A DNA stretch of 64,000 bases from Dactylonectria macrodidyma (taxonomy: Eukaryota; Ascomycota; Sordariomycetes; Hypocreales; Nectriaceae), in NCBI GenBank assembly GCA_020744425.1, contig JAGMUV010000003.1, forward strand, positions 682,001 through 746,000, written 5' to 3'. Positions 46,090 through 58,980 of the stretch are shown one piece after another. Positions within the stretch are counted from its first letter, which is position 1. Each line of letters begins with the position of its first letter. The translations under genes and the position numbers were made by a program. The notes below the pieces were generated by a model. That model ran no database searches. It had not been told where the DNA came from and saw nothing but the letters and a program-made list of their open reading frames with translations.

Positions 46090-46329
46090 ATGTGCGAACT
46101 CATAAAAAAACGAGAGCAGTGCGAAAAGTGCAACCATGTCACCGACATCGAGACGGGCCTCGAGCCGTGCAAGGACGCGGCGCAGTCAGGCGAGATGTGC
46201 ACGGATGCGAAGATGACACCCATCACCAGGTCCATTTCACCGCAGGAGTGCATCATTTGCTTCTTTGAGGAGCAGGAGAAGGAGGAGAAGAAGCCGATGG
46301 ATACCATTGAAGAGGGCGACGAGGAGTAG
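46090..46329 (+). CDS. Small seven-cysteine protein, copy 1, 79 aa
   Basis: First of three tandem paralogues. Cysteines are at 2, 11, 14, 27, 37, 54 and 57, the pattern C-x8-C-x2-C-x12-C-x9-C-x16-C-x2-C shared with the next two genes. No signal peptide is present, so the cysteines more likely bind a metal such as zinc (two C-x2-C pairs) than form disulphides of a secreted effector. After Cys57 comes a Glu/Lys-rich acidic tail (EEQEKEEKKPMDTIEEGDEE). The ATG at 46090 is fixed by Cys2, which all three copies share. I know no described family with this spacing; a small zinc-ribbon-like protein is the nearest concept. Confidence 0.75.
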   Translation: MCELIKKREQCEKCNHVTDIETGLEPCKDAAQSGEMCTDAKMTPITRSISPQECIICFFEEQEKEEKKPMDTIEEGDEE

Positions 46330-46444
46330 CGAAAGGAGCTGGCTGAGATTACTGGCATGTCGTCGCTCTTCACGATGATGGCTACCCCCTCGTCGCGATA
46401 GAGGTGATGAAGTCACACGAAAAGGGATGAATCACACAACTGGC

Positions 46445-46460
46445 TTCTCTTATATATACT
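46445..46460 (+). promoter_or_regulatory. TATA box of small seven-cysteine gene, copy 2
   Basis: CTTCTCTTATATATACTC lies about 130 bp before the start of copy 2, followed by a CA/CT-rich leader typical of fungal core promoters. Confidence 0.45.
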
Positions 46461-46584
46461 CGAAAATACGACCTGTCTCTCCAACACCACAGGCACATTC
46501 ATCAGACTAAGCCAACATCGAAAAATATCGCATCCCCCATTATAACCAACTCCTTTGAGCCTTGGACAACCCATCACTCACGAA

Positions 46585-46779
46585 ATGTGCTGGGTCATTC
46601 TAAAGAAGATCATATGCTTCCGGTGCGGCGAGCTGATCAGGATTGACAGCCCCTTGGTTAGGTGCTGGGAAGCGCCTACTAATCCCAATGTGATATGCCC
46701 CAATATGCGCGCTATACCTCAGCCTGTCGACCCGGGGTTTGAGACTTGCCTCAAGTGCTTTGCGAAACCGCATTTGTGA
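46585..46779 (+). CDS. Small seven-cysteine protein, copy 2, 64 aa
   Basis: Cysteines at 2, 11, 14, 27, 38, 55 and 58, the same spacing as copies 1 and 3 except x10 for x9 at one step. The stop follows six residues after the last cysteine, so this copy is the bare domain without a tail (MCWVILKKIICFRCGELIRI ... CLKCFAKPHL). Shared non-Cys features are a hydrophobic residue after Cys14+2 (ELI/QLI in copies 2 and 3) and the aligned CxxC at the end. Own TATA-type promoter upstream, so probably transcribed separately. Confidence 0.75.
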   Translation: MCWVILKKIICFRCGELIRIDSPLVRCWEAPTNPNVICPNMRAIPQPVDPGFETCLKCFAKPHL

Positions 46780-47275
46780 GCGGGGGGTTATCGAGAATAA
46801 TAGCGGTGTTGAGAGAATGAAGGGCGTTAGGACAGTGAAGGGCGTGATGATTGAGGATAGGGTCGTGTCGAACATGAAGCCGAATAGCTGAGGCAAGCCT
46901 TCATGACTGGATACGATAAGAATCACGAGTCCATGTAATTTGTTCACGGCCGTCTTTCTACTCATTTTGTCTTGTGCATAGATGTTCGTATTGCCGTCAT
47001 CGTCTCCTCGCCCGCATCACAAGTCCAGCATGGGTTCCCATTATATGTATATATATCCCATCTTTTCAACCCATGATGAGAAATCTCGACATCACACACC
47101 CACTCCTAGTTTCCACCCCATAACATGAAACCCGCCTCACTAACAAAATGTCAAACATCGAATTAATTGTCATCAAGGCCGTGACAGACGGCTCTTTGTC
47201 TGGCACATGGCGCGATTCGATCGCGGTTGATTCCATGTCTATATTCGCTCTAGTATATTTGCCTGCGCATATCGA

Positions 47276-47400
47276 TGCTTTGTATTTCTACTGACATGAT
47301 GCAAGCTGTGAATGACGTCTATATAATTTACATATATATAGCGAGCTATAGGAGCTTTGTATATCTACTAACATGGTGTAGGCAGTGAATTAAGTCGATT
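47276..47400 (+). repeat. Two-copy local direct repeat, about 75-bp spacing
   Basis: Segments beginning GCTTTGTATTTCTACTGACA (47279) and GCTTTGTATATCTACTAACA (about 47354) continue in parallel for about 50 bp with scattered transitions, and both are followed by TATATATA-type tracts. It lies in the upstream region of copy 3. Confidence 0.7.
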
Positions 47401-47406
47401 TCCTCC

Positions 47407-47416
47407 AAGTATATAT
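47407..47416 (+). promoter_or_regulatory. TATA box of small seven-cysteine gene, copy 3
   Basis: AAGTATATATAGCGAG about 120 bp before the start codon, followed by an A/C-rich leader. Confidence 0.45.
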
Positions 47417-47531
47417 AGCGAGTTTCGCCATAATTCCCCGATACAAAAACACAATACAAGCCCGTTTCCGATAACCAGCAAACGACTATATCCACGGACT
47501 ATATCTTCAACGAAAACAAATATCCACGAAA

Positions 47532-47837
47532 ATGTGTACCCTCCACGCAATTAGCCTCAAGTGCTCCAAGTGCTCGCAGCTCATCGCCTACGGCGCCAAG
47601 GTAGGCCCATGCCTGCCGGCCGAGCAGCGCGGATGGGACTGCGCGGAACTGGAAAACGATTCCCAAGACGTTTACGTCGACGAGCAGGGCTGTGGGAAAT
47701 GCCACCCGAGTGGATGCACAGCCGACTGTTTCAAGTTCCACTCTAAGGACGACGCTGGCGCTTCTGGTGGCGGTGCTGCTGGTGACAATGCGGCTGGTGG
47801 CAGTACGGACGCGGCGAACAAGGGGACCAAGGCGTGA
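47532..47837 (+). CDS. Small seven-cysteine protein, copy 3, 101 aa
   Basis: Cysteines at 2, 11, 14, 27, 37, 54 and 57 match copies 1 and 2 exactly. Extra Cys62 and Cys66 and His58/His71 follow (CHPSGCTADCFKFH), enlarging the possible metal site. The tail is a Gly/Ala/Ser/Asp low-complexity stretch ending in GTKA, unlike the acidic tail of copy 1. Sequence identity outside the cysteines is low, so the paralogues have diverged strongly while the framework stayed fixed, which suggests selection on structure. No signal peptide. Confidence 0.75.
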   Translation: MCTLHAISLKCSKCSQLIAYGAKVGPCLPAEQRGWDCAELENDSQDVYVDEQGCGKCHPSGCTADCFKFHSKDDAGASGGGAAGDNAAGGSTDAANKGTKA

Positions 47838-48729
47838 GGTAGAGGTATGTTTATCTAGGCTGTTTGAGGAGGGAATGTATACGGAGTATAAGAACACGAT
47901 GGCCTTGTTGTGAGGCGTAGGAACATTGCGGTTTCAGAGATAGCTCTACCCTAGTGAAGCAACCGTCGTTCTAGCCTCCAACTCAGCTAAAAGAGACTGT
48001 ACATTAGACAACCCTAATGCCTAGACGCATTGTGAAAAGCAAGCAACTCATATTTATCCTACAGTTACCTCTTATTATACCTGTTAGCTACTCATAAATG
48101 AACTATACATGCCACCTCTCATCAGACACCTGACTCAACTCTGTACCAGCTCTAACCATACTCCCGCCCTGTCATTGCTACCAATCCGCCCACGCGAGAA
48201 GTTCGTTGAGGTGACTCAAGCTACCCCGTCGGCGCTGTGATATGCTACATTGCCCATGTGCCCGCTCGTCGTGGACGACATAACTTCTTTTTCACCCTTA
48301 GACATGTGAGCTTATCTCATACTCACACGCTGACGTCTCAGACCTCCTCACGATAGGAAGCCCAGTGTCACACTTAGTTTATGGAACTAACGATAGCTGC
48401 GACTTACTGTTGCCAATGATATCTCTGTGTATGAATTGTGAATCCCTACGATTCCACTAACCCTCCCTGTCCACCCTCTCTCTTTTAACTCAAATAAGCC
48501 AACCCATCCTCACCATTAGCACACGCACCAAGCTTCTAAACGCAGCCCTCAGAACTGAAAGCAATAACTAAGTCGATGCTTCACAAGCTCCCAAATGAGA
48601 CGGATATGTTTCGCTTTCTTGTCCTCGTTTGCCTTTGCTTGGGTACAGTTTCGGGCCAAAAGTCTCCGAACACTCTCATTTCTTACACTAAGACCCAGCG
48701 CCTTCATGCTAAGGCCTAATGAGTACCTA
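47838..48729. other. Intergenic, no supported gene
   Basis: About 0.9 kb without a frame worth naming. No fourth copy of the seven-cysteine pattern was found by eye on either strand. Confidence 0.4.
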
Positions 48730-49219
48730 ATTTATGTATAAAATGGGGTTTAAAATGATCATAACGTCATGCTTATTTATAGCATCAGCGTGGGAGTGTA
48801 CGGGGACTCTTGGCCCGACACTTGAAATTGGAACCCACTCTGAGTCTGCCTCTGGTGCCTCCATTCCATTGGAAATGATGTAGACTCTCACCATGAAGTC
48901 TGTTCGTTCTAAACCGCAAGCGACAATCGTCAACTAAATCGACAATATCATCCTCCTGATACTCATGAAACTCAAGACGTTTTTTATCCTTGAAGTACCT
49001 GAACCCTGGGTTCAAATTCCATTCCCGTGGCAATCCGGAGTTCTGAACCACTAATGTCGCCTTTTCGAGGTTTGATCGTTTTACGAAACGGGAATGCGCC
49101 TCGCAACTCTCCTTACCGACGTACCTGGCTTCCGAGGCGTAGTCATCTAGCGGCACCAGGCCTGGTTCTAAGCCGCCAGGGGGGACACGGGTCGACGCGG
49201 ATAACCCTTAGCTGGCGAT
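48727..49219 (-). pseudogene. Frameshifted gene fragment, unknown family
   Basis: Minus strand 49219-48905 reads without stop as protein-like sequence (GLEPGLVPLDDYASEARYVG, REWNLNPGFRYFKDKKRLEF), begins right after an in-frame TAA, and has no ATG. At about 48905 the protein-like reading moves to another frame (VRVYIISNGMEAPEADSEWV) that runs to 48727. No intron explains the shift. It is therefore most likely a truncated, frameshifted remnant. I do not recognise the family. Confidence 0.5.
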
Positions 49220-50957
49220 GATGTAGCTGCTCGAGCAGCTATATAACGTGAGGTAGAAGAAGGCATCACCGATGGACAGTAGCCGCACGAGTTTCACCGG
49301 GAGATGATAATTCACACCTATCAGAGCTATTCACACCGCAGAAGAATCCGAGGCCGCTTAGCTGGCAGCAAACTCTTGAAGTTATGGTAATTTGCTTTTA
49401 GTCCTACATATTTTCATTTTCCCTCCATCATTGTCCTCTTCCCCTTCCCCTCTCCTCTTCTCTTCGTTCATCATTTCATCTCTTGACATTCCGGTGGTTC
49501 AAATATTCATATATTTGACTCTTTCGATGCATCCCATCATCAAACAGGAGTGCCTTCGCCCATTCATCCTAGGCGAAATCCAATAGTAGAGAATTGCCAA
49601 GATCCAACTCCAAGGGCTGCCGAACGATCAGCTAACACAAACTCCAGAGTACTATGAGCTTAAGCGAGGAGAACCTGGACGGGTCCCAAGGACGTACGCA
49701 GGAGATGAAGCAAAGTATTATCTTCGAAGCAATCCCACAACAGAGGAGAGTCGCCCAATTCAAGCCCGACGACCTCGACCCATCTGATGACGAGCTAAAT
49801 TTAGAAGAGTAAGCAGTTGCTAGCAGTTGCTAACTTCTGCCTCGTCTATGAGGGCCTCGGTCACTCTGTCTGTCTGTCACATCCTCTGGTTTCGCTTCAG
49901 AGGAGACGCAACAGCCCACCTGGCCCGGACAGATCCATACAACGAACTTGTGAGCCAACGCCACGTACCGCACATCACATTTACCACCTGTCTTTATGAG
50001 TAATGTTGAGACACAAAGTTATGGACTACTTTAGTAGAACATTTACCCAGTTTAGTTCAATCACATTTTATAAACCAAGCTCATGATCCTTCCTTTTTTT
50101 TTTAACACGCACGAGGCTTCCCTCTTCGTTCATGTATCAGGAAAACCCGCCAGTTAGTGACGGGTGAAAGCTTCATCGTGAGTGCTCAGCCACGTCTCAC
50201 AGGTAGATTTGCATCCTGATACATGTGAATATTCATGAAGAAACAGAATGGAGGCATACTCATTAATATGAAACTAAGTCAACACACGAAAAAGGGGTAC
50301 CAAATCGCACGCCTCCACAAACGCTGTCTGCCTGCTCATCTGTCTGTGCTTTCGCTCCCTCTTCTTTCTGCATCCTTCCACTCCGCCCACCTCCAACTGG
50401 GCAATGCCATTTGGCCATCCATCCCTCGTCGTCAAAACTAGCAAAACATAAAACAGGGTATTTCAACACATTCAGAGCAGCAACAGCGATAGAAGTAGCA
50501 GCATCGGCGGGAGAAGATGAAGGATTATGGCATAAGGCGTGATGGGACAGTGGGGGAGAAAAGTATGGGTGGATGATGGCTCTTTTAGGGCGTAAAAGGG
50601 CAGGAGAGGTAGTACACTGAAGCCAGTGGCACAAGACAAAGTCTCTGTGGTTGAGTCCCGGTCCACTTCAGCGGAAAGTTTCCGCAAAACGTGTGTATGT
50701 GTCGTGGTCGGTTCCATGAAAGACTTTGCGCCATGGTCGTTGTGGCGTGCGCCTGGCATTTCAGGAGGGATGGAGGATTCGGAGGCGTCGGAAAGCGAAA
50801 GGCGAGAAGAGTATGGTCGGAGGGGTATCCAGGATCTAACAAGGTTGGGAATATCTGGAGAAGAGGCCTCGCTATGCGCTGGAAAGAGTTACATCGTCGC
50901 GTGATGAATATCGAGAAGAATCGGCGTTGGTAAGGGAAGAAGAAGGCAGCCGGGCCC
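49220..50957. other. Gene-poor stretch before arf1
   Basis: Holds a 52-codon frame at 49654-49812 (MSLSEENLDGSQGRTQEMKQ ... acidic end) that overlaps another protein-like frame; neither is supported enough to call a gene. A pyrimidine-rich tract lies at 49425-49480. The rest contains the 3' flank of arf1. Confidence 0.4.
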
Positions 50958-54136
<3,179 letters not shown>

Positions 54137-55567
54137 TTAGGCCCTGTACTCAATGACGAACCTTCTTTCCACCTGCTGCAGCGTCGACGAGTCGTTTTCC
54201 CCCTCAAACTTGAGATTCACCTTGCCGCCCTCTCCCATGTTGTGGACCTCGGCCTTGTAGAACGTTGTGGTGTTGGGATAAAGCGCCAGCACCACCTTGC
54301 CCTGTTCCCAGTCCTTCAACGTGCTCGCTTGGCTCTCCGGCGAGATGGAAATCATGCTGCTTGCGCTTGATCGATATTCCTTCTGTTTACTCTGGTCGTC
54401 CGGCTCAATGTCCAGCACCTTGTACCGTCGGCTCTTACCCTCGCCTAGTACTTGCGCGACCTCACCAAGTATCCAATCCGTCGTCTGGTCCGAGTTGACC
54501 GCGCGGGGTTTGAACGCCACCGCGTCGCCCTTGGAGAAGATGACCTTGGATTTGTTGCTGTTAGCTCCGGCATTAGACCCAGCAGCGCTGCCCGATGACC
54601 CTTGTGGCTCAACACTGTCGGCCTTGGGTGGCATGCTATCTCGATCCCGGTTGCTGGATCGGTCCCCATACTTTCGCGAGGAACCCCCCATGGGGCTAGG
54701 AACCGGCGAATCTCCAGCACCGTCAAAGTCGTAGAGTGATGAGGCCGTGGCAGCACTGTCTCGAGCTTGCCTTTTTGACGGCCCAGCCGCCTGAGCCTCT
54801 GCCTGTTCCTTGGCGACCACGACGGCACGCAGGACTTTGAGCTGATCCGACAAGGATTTGAGCGCTGCCATGTTCGCCTCGGAGTGCCTAACTCCTGTGC
54901 GGCATAGTTGTTCCATTTGCTGAAGCGCATCGCCAGGGATGTTCTCGAGGTCCATCGTGCCAACCTGCTTGTCCATGCTCACAAGATCTGCAAGGCTGTC
55001 ATTTTCCGCGTTGATGCCAGTAACAATCTCCCCGACCTGTCCCTTGCAGTTGTCCCATATCTGCACCTCCTCGCCATGGGAATTGCCGTTGTTCCGGTTG
55101 GACCCTCGTCCACTTCGGTTTCGTTGTGACATTTCGCGACCTGGAGGCTCCTGCTTGGCCGAGTCCTGTTTTGGAGTCTGTTGTCTTGGTGTCTGCTGCC
55201 TTGGCGTTTGTTGCCTTGGCGTCTGCTGCTTTGGCGTCTGTTGCCGTTGCGATTCACTTCTTGGTGGTTCGCTCCTTGGTGACCTCTTGGGTGTTGAAAC
55301 CTCTTGGGATACGGTGTGTTCGCGGCTTAGCGGCCTCGGCCTAGTTGAGCGATTTGGCGTCGAGTCCCTACTCGAGGAGCCGTGGCGCTTGGTTCCTTGA
55401 CGCTTTGAGTCTGGCGTGTTGGGTTGGTGACGCCTGATCTCCTGGATCGTGACCTCCCTGGAGGGGGGATCGCGTCTTCGCGGGAGCAAAGGCTGCTGAT
55501 AATACGGCCCCAGGTCCTCCTGGAGGCTCTTGAGTTCGTCCCGCGAGGGCTTCTTCCCGTTAGCCAT
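54137..55567 (-). CDS. sgf29: SAGA-associated factor 29, 476 aa
   Basis: Reader subunit of the SAGA/ADA histone acetyltransferase complexes; its tandem Tudor domain binds methylated histone H3 Lys4. Single coding exon. The C-terminal 150 residues form the tandem Tudor domain (FSKGDAVAFKPRAV, DWILGEVAQVLG, VLALYPNTTTFYKAEV, VNLKFEGENDSSTLQQVERRFVIEY). The middle has a coiled coil. The N-terminal half is disordered, with five QQTPK/R pentapeptide repeats encoded by a 15-bp tandem repeat. The ATG at 55567 (MANGKKPSRDEL) is preferred; an AG acceptor-like TTTAG just upstream suggests a 5' UTR intron. Confidence 0.92.
   Translation of the reverse strand: MANGKKPSRDELKSLQEDLGPYYQQPLLPRRRDPPSREVTIQEIRRHQPNTPDSKRQGTKRHGSSSRDSTPNRSTRPRPLSREHTVSQEVSTPKRSPRSEPPRSESQRQQTPKQQTPRQQTPRQQTPRQQTPKQDSAKQEPPGREMSQRNRSGRGSNRNNGNSHGEEVQIWDNCKGQVGEIVTGINAENDSLADLVSMDKQVGTMDLENIPGDALQQMEQLCRTGVRHSEANMAALKSLSDQLKVLRAVVVAKEQAEAQAAGPSKRQARDSAATASSLYDFDGAGDSPVPSPMGGSSRKYGDRSSNRDRDSMPPKADSVEPQGSSGSAAGSNAGANSNKSKVIFSKGDAVAFKPRAVNSDQTTDWILGEVAQVLGEGKSRRYKVLDIEPDDQSKQKEYRSSASSMISISPESQASTLKDWEQGKVVLALYPNTTTFYKAEVHNMGEGGKVNLKFEGENDSSTLQQVERRFVIEYRA
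55170..55248 (-). repeat. 15-bp coding minisatellite in sgf29
   Basis: Five units encoding QQTPK or QQTPR in a row. Units differ only by synonymous or Lys/Arg changes, so length variation between strains is likely. Confidence 0.85.
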
Positions 55568-56831
55568 ACCGCCCCGATACCACCCACCTAAACGCGATGT
55601 CGCAATAAGAATCAACCCAGGATGAAGGAAATAAAACAGCCAACAAAATAGCCCTGCAGAGCGCATATGATCAAAAAACAATGGATGGAAGCAAACGAAC
55701 CTTGTTGGTAAGGTAGAAGGTAACGGAGGTCGGCGACGACAACGGGCGCCCGGTGAAGGGAGGGGAAGAAGAGGCAGGAAGGTGCGTTGTCTCGCAGGCG
55801 ATGACGATATAGAGCAGAGGAGAAGGAAAGGAGAAGAAATATTAGTACATTAGGCAGGTAAGCATCAACCCATTTTATGTCGCTGCAAAGGAAGGTTTGA
55901 GGGCGGGTATCATGTCATAAATTTTGCACCCTTGAGAGGAAGCCAACCGAGGGAAGAGCTCAGTTGGTAGCGATGGCGATGACGGTGGGTGGGCTGGGGG
56001 AGGCAGAATCAGGCGGTGAAGGAAGTGGCGTCACTGGTTCGGGAAAGAGCCTCAAGCGCCCCACCATTGGTTTGGGTGCGAATTGAGTCTCGATACTGTA
56101 TTCACACTGTACAAATCTTGAAGGGTGCATTCCGCCATGTCTCATGTCTGCTTCCATAACCGTCACCATCATTATAGCGGCTTTCACCAGCTTCACCCTC
56201 TTATTCAAATTACTTGAGTTTTCGGGATCTAAGAGATCGTCATCTGTGATGTCGGGAATCAATGTCGGGAACGAACGGGTGGCGCGGATAAGGATTATGA
56301 GATATAGGCATCGAAACACTACATCTGATACCTCACAGAGAGCGAAAACTCATCTGTGGCTTGTAGTATCAGTGCCCAAACCCCCACAAAGCTGAGCTCG
56401 AACTTGACTGTGAACCCCATGTCGCCCAGGATCAGCCTCCCCTGTAAAATGTTCATCGACAGGTTTACCACCTGTCACGTACCGTTCGAGTCTTGGACTT
56501 ATGGGTTACCTGCATTTTGCCAGGATTCGGCCACACATAAAGACAGAGGGCAAGTTGATGCTTATGATGTGCATTGTTCTTCTCTCTCATGGGAGATGTA
56601 ATGTGTCTACCTGGCACCACTTATCCAGGTTGATGACCATTTAACGCCTATTCGTTGACCCTGCTTCTAAACCTAAGCGAAACTATCACCTCGAGAGTTT
56701 CATATATGCCTACTTACTTTGGCAGACTCTCAACGTCCAAACGCTCATTAAATGGCCACGGGTCCTTCTTCGCCGATTTCCTATAAACTCAAGTCAATAA
56801 ACTTCCATCCCAACCAGGTACGCAAACACTC
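55568..56831. other. Intergenic, promoter side of sgf29
   Basis: G/A-rich leader at 55690-55850. Overlapping frames of about 80-119 codons at 55960-56395 on both strands have no recognised domain and are not called. Confidence 0.4.
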
Positions 56832-58145
56832 TTACCTCGCCTCAAGTCGGTCCGGCTGCAACTTTGAGCTGTAGTACCGCAGCTTCTTCCAGAACCAACC
56901 AGGACTCGTGCTCGCCGCCGCCGCGAAGCTCGCCATGCCGGCCATCTTCTTGGACCGCGGCTCCCGAGCGCGGGCGTACGCCTCGAGCGCCTCGCAGATC
57001 GACGACGGGTGCTGGAGCAGCTCCCGCGCCAGCACCGTCGCGTCCTCGATGGCGAAGCCGGTGCCCTGACCACTCGTCGGCATCATGAGCCGGGCTGCGT
57101 CGCCGATTAGCACGGCGCTGCCGTATTGCATCTCGGACTGTTTCCAGACACGCTGCCGAAGCGGTGAGCGGATGATGCGGTCTGCCGTGCTAAATAGCTG
57201 ACCCAGGGTACCGCTGTACGGGTGGAAGACATTTTGATGCTTGCGTAGGATGTCCACGGTCGAGTTGTAGGGATACTGGCTCGGGATAATGGCCGACTGC
57301 CACCGCTCGGCGCCTGTCGTCGACTCCGGGATCGACTTGAGCGGCGAGCTCGACGAAGGAGGTTCCTTTTCCGGAAGCACCAGGTCCCATCTTACCTTGC
57401 CGTCTCGACACGGCCCAGAAGCCAGGTATCCTTGGTCCAACCAGACGAGATGCGAGTCGCTGAACTTAGCCATCGCGCCTTCGGCCTGAGTACCGGCCGA
57501 AACTCCGTAGAAGCCCGTCAGGCCCATGAAGCGAGGCAACCACCTCTCCTCCGAGGTAGCTGTGTTCCTGCGGCCCAGGATGAACTTGCGGACTGACGAG
57601 TAGCCGCCGTCGGCGCCGACGAGCAGGTCGACCGCCATGTCCGAGCCGTCGGCGAAGCTGACCCTCGTCTGGCCGTTGGTGAGGGCTTCAAAGCCCTCTG
57701 CCTTCTTGGCCCAGCAGACTTTGCCGCCGAGCTCCTTGACCTTCTCGACGAGGAGGGACTGGAGCGCCCGTCGCTCAAAGTACATGACGCCCGTCTGGAT
57801 ATCATGGCTCCACATGGCATTGGCCTGTGTGTTGAGCCTCTCATGTCCTCCCGCATAGTCACAGCTCCAAGTAGTCAATTGGCCGCATTCATAACCACGC
57901 TTGCGGACCACCTCTTCGAGACCTAGGCGATACAGAGGATAAAGGCCATTGGCAAAAAGACCGACGGAGGCGCCCGAGCGGTTCTTCTCGTTGTGGCCTT
58001 CCAGGCCCGGGGCAGCGGCTTGGTCGAACAGTACAAGCCGGAAGGCGGATCTGAGGACCGAATTGGAGAGAATCTGGAGTGCGAGGGTTGGTCCGGCAAT
58101 GGCAGAGCCAATAATGGCGATGGTCTTAGGAGCTTTGGATGCCAT
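56832..58145 (-). CDS. FAD-dependent monooxygenase (PHBH-like fold), 437 aa
   Basis: Flavoprotein hydroxylase of the p-hydroxybenzoate hydroxylase type. Single exon from the ATG at 58145. The N-terminal dinucleotide site is degenerate but recognisable (IAIIGSAIAGPTLALQIL, where GxAxxG replaces GxGxxG). The DG-type motif is LLVGADGGYSSVRKFI and the GD flavin motif is VLIGDAARLMMPTSGQGTGFAIEDA. No signal peptide; the last 25 residues are basic/aromatic. Related enzymes hydroxylate aromatic or polyketide-type substrates using NAD(P)H and oxygen; the substrate here is unknown and no biosynthetic core gene lies beside it. The C-terminus may run on through an intron near 56832, but the stop is clean. 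Confidence 0.9.
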   Translation of the reverse strand: MASKAPKTIAIIGSAIAGPTLALQILSNSVLRSAFRLVLFDQAAAPGLEGHNEKNRSGASVGLFANGLYPLYRLGLEEVVRKRGYECGQLTTWSCDYAGGHERLNTQANAMWSHDIQTGVMYFERRALQSLLVEKVKELGGKVCWAKKAEGFEALTNGQTRVSFADGSDMAVDLLVGADGGYSSVRKFILGRRNTATSEERWLPRFMGLTGFYGVSAGTQAEGAMAKFSDSHLVWLDQGYLASGPCRDGKVRWDLVLPEKEPPSSSSPLKSIPESTTGAERWQSAIIPSQYPYNSTVDILRKHQNVFHPYSGTLGQLFSTADRIIRSPLRQRVWKQSEMQYGSAVLIGDAARLMMPTSGQGTGFAIEDATVLARELLQHPSSICEALEAYARAREPRSKKMAGMASFAAAASTSPGWFWKKLRYYSSKLQPDRLEAR

Positions 58146-58980
58146 GGCTCACGACAGCCTACTCTGAAAGTAGGTGGTCAAATCCGATTCTTGAGCAGAC
58201 GGACCCCAGCAGCCAATAAAAGGCGTGTTACCAATATTGATAATCTGTAGTCAATCGACACCAGGTGAGTAATTGTAGACATGAGCGTCGTGAAGTTGTC
58301 GAAAGATGTTTCATGGCTCCATGGCTCCGTTCCGACGCCGTCTTCACGGCGATGACGCGCTGCGCCACGGGATGTAATCAGGTCATTACCCGGAGGAGCC
58401 CGGAGGATTAGAATGAAGAAGTCTCCAAAGTCATCCTTTATAGCGCTCAAGACAAATTGAGGCCGCACTCAATCGTCACCAAGGCTCTTGGATCGACTAA
58501 GTCGAATTTATTGTCAAAAAAAAAGAACGAATAAATCCGTTCGTTGGCGGTGCTGCGATTACCTGTAGGCATTGAGAGACTGTAGTGAGGATTGCAAAGT
58601 CAGACCAACGTCATACGTACGGTTTCGGACCAAAAATCTCCGTACTGAGACAGAGTGAATCGTATAGTATTCTTGAGCTTATGAACTAGAATGTGATCAA
58701 TTTTAGAAGCTGTTCATATGCCGAATTAAATCAGGGGGGGACTTGAACATTCATTCACTAAGTCTTCTACACACATCAAGAGATCGGTCGATCAGATCAC
58801 AGAGACTGCAGCATGGTCAGGTCAAGCAGAGAAACGAAGTCTCCTTGACTAGATTTGGATTATCATGATTAAAAAAGTATTGCTTCCATTCCATGGCGTG
58901 TGTCCCTAAAGCACAATCATTCATCTCATCCACACCCCATTTTGTTGTTCATCAGCCTTCCGTGGGGCTACATTTTCTCC
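58146..58980. other. Intergenic, no supported gene
   Basis: Between the monooxygenase promoter and the 3' end of the isomerase. AT-rich, no frame of note. Confidence 0.45.

Larger units (their letters stand above)
46780..47531. other. Intergenic between copies 2 and 3
   Basis: Contains a TATATATATCCC promoter-like box at about 47045-47058 followed by a CA-rich leader and a 48-codon frame (47148-47294) without cysteines. The layout resembles a promoter of the small-protein family whose gene has been lost, but this is inference. A local duplication lies at 47276-47400. Confidence 0.4.

Noticed and set aside
46090..47837. Small-cysteine genes as secreted effectors
   Set aside because: No N-terminal hydrophobic signal peptide in any copy; each starts directly with the first conserved cysteine.
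49392..49586. 64-codon Leu/Phe/Ser-rich frame that looks like a membrane peptide
   Set aside because: It is translated from a pyrimidine-rich tract, which always yields such residues; no conserved feature.
55960..56395. Overlapping frames on both strands between sgf29 and the monooxygenase
   Set aside because: Neither strand shows a domain or convincing splice sites; coding cannot be assigned.
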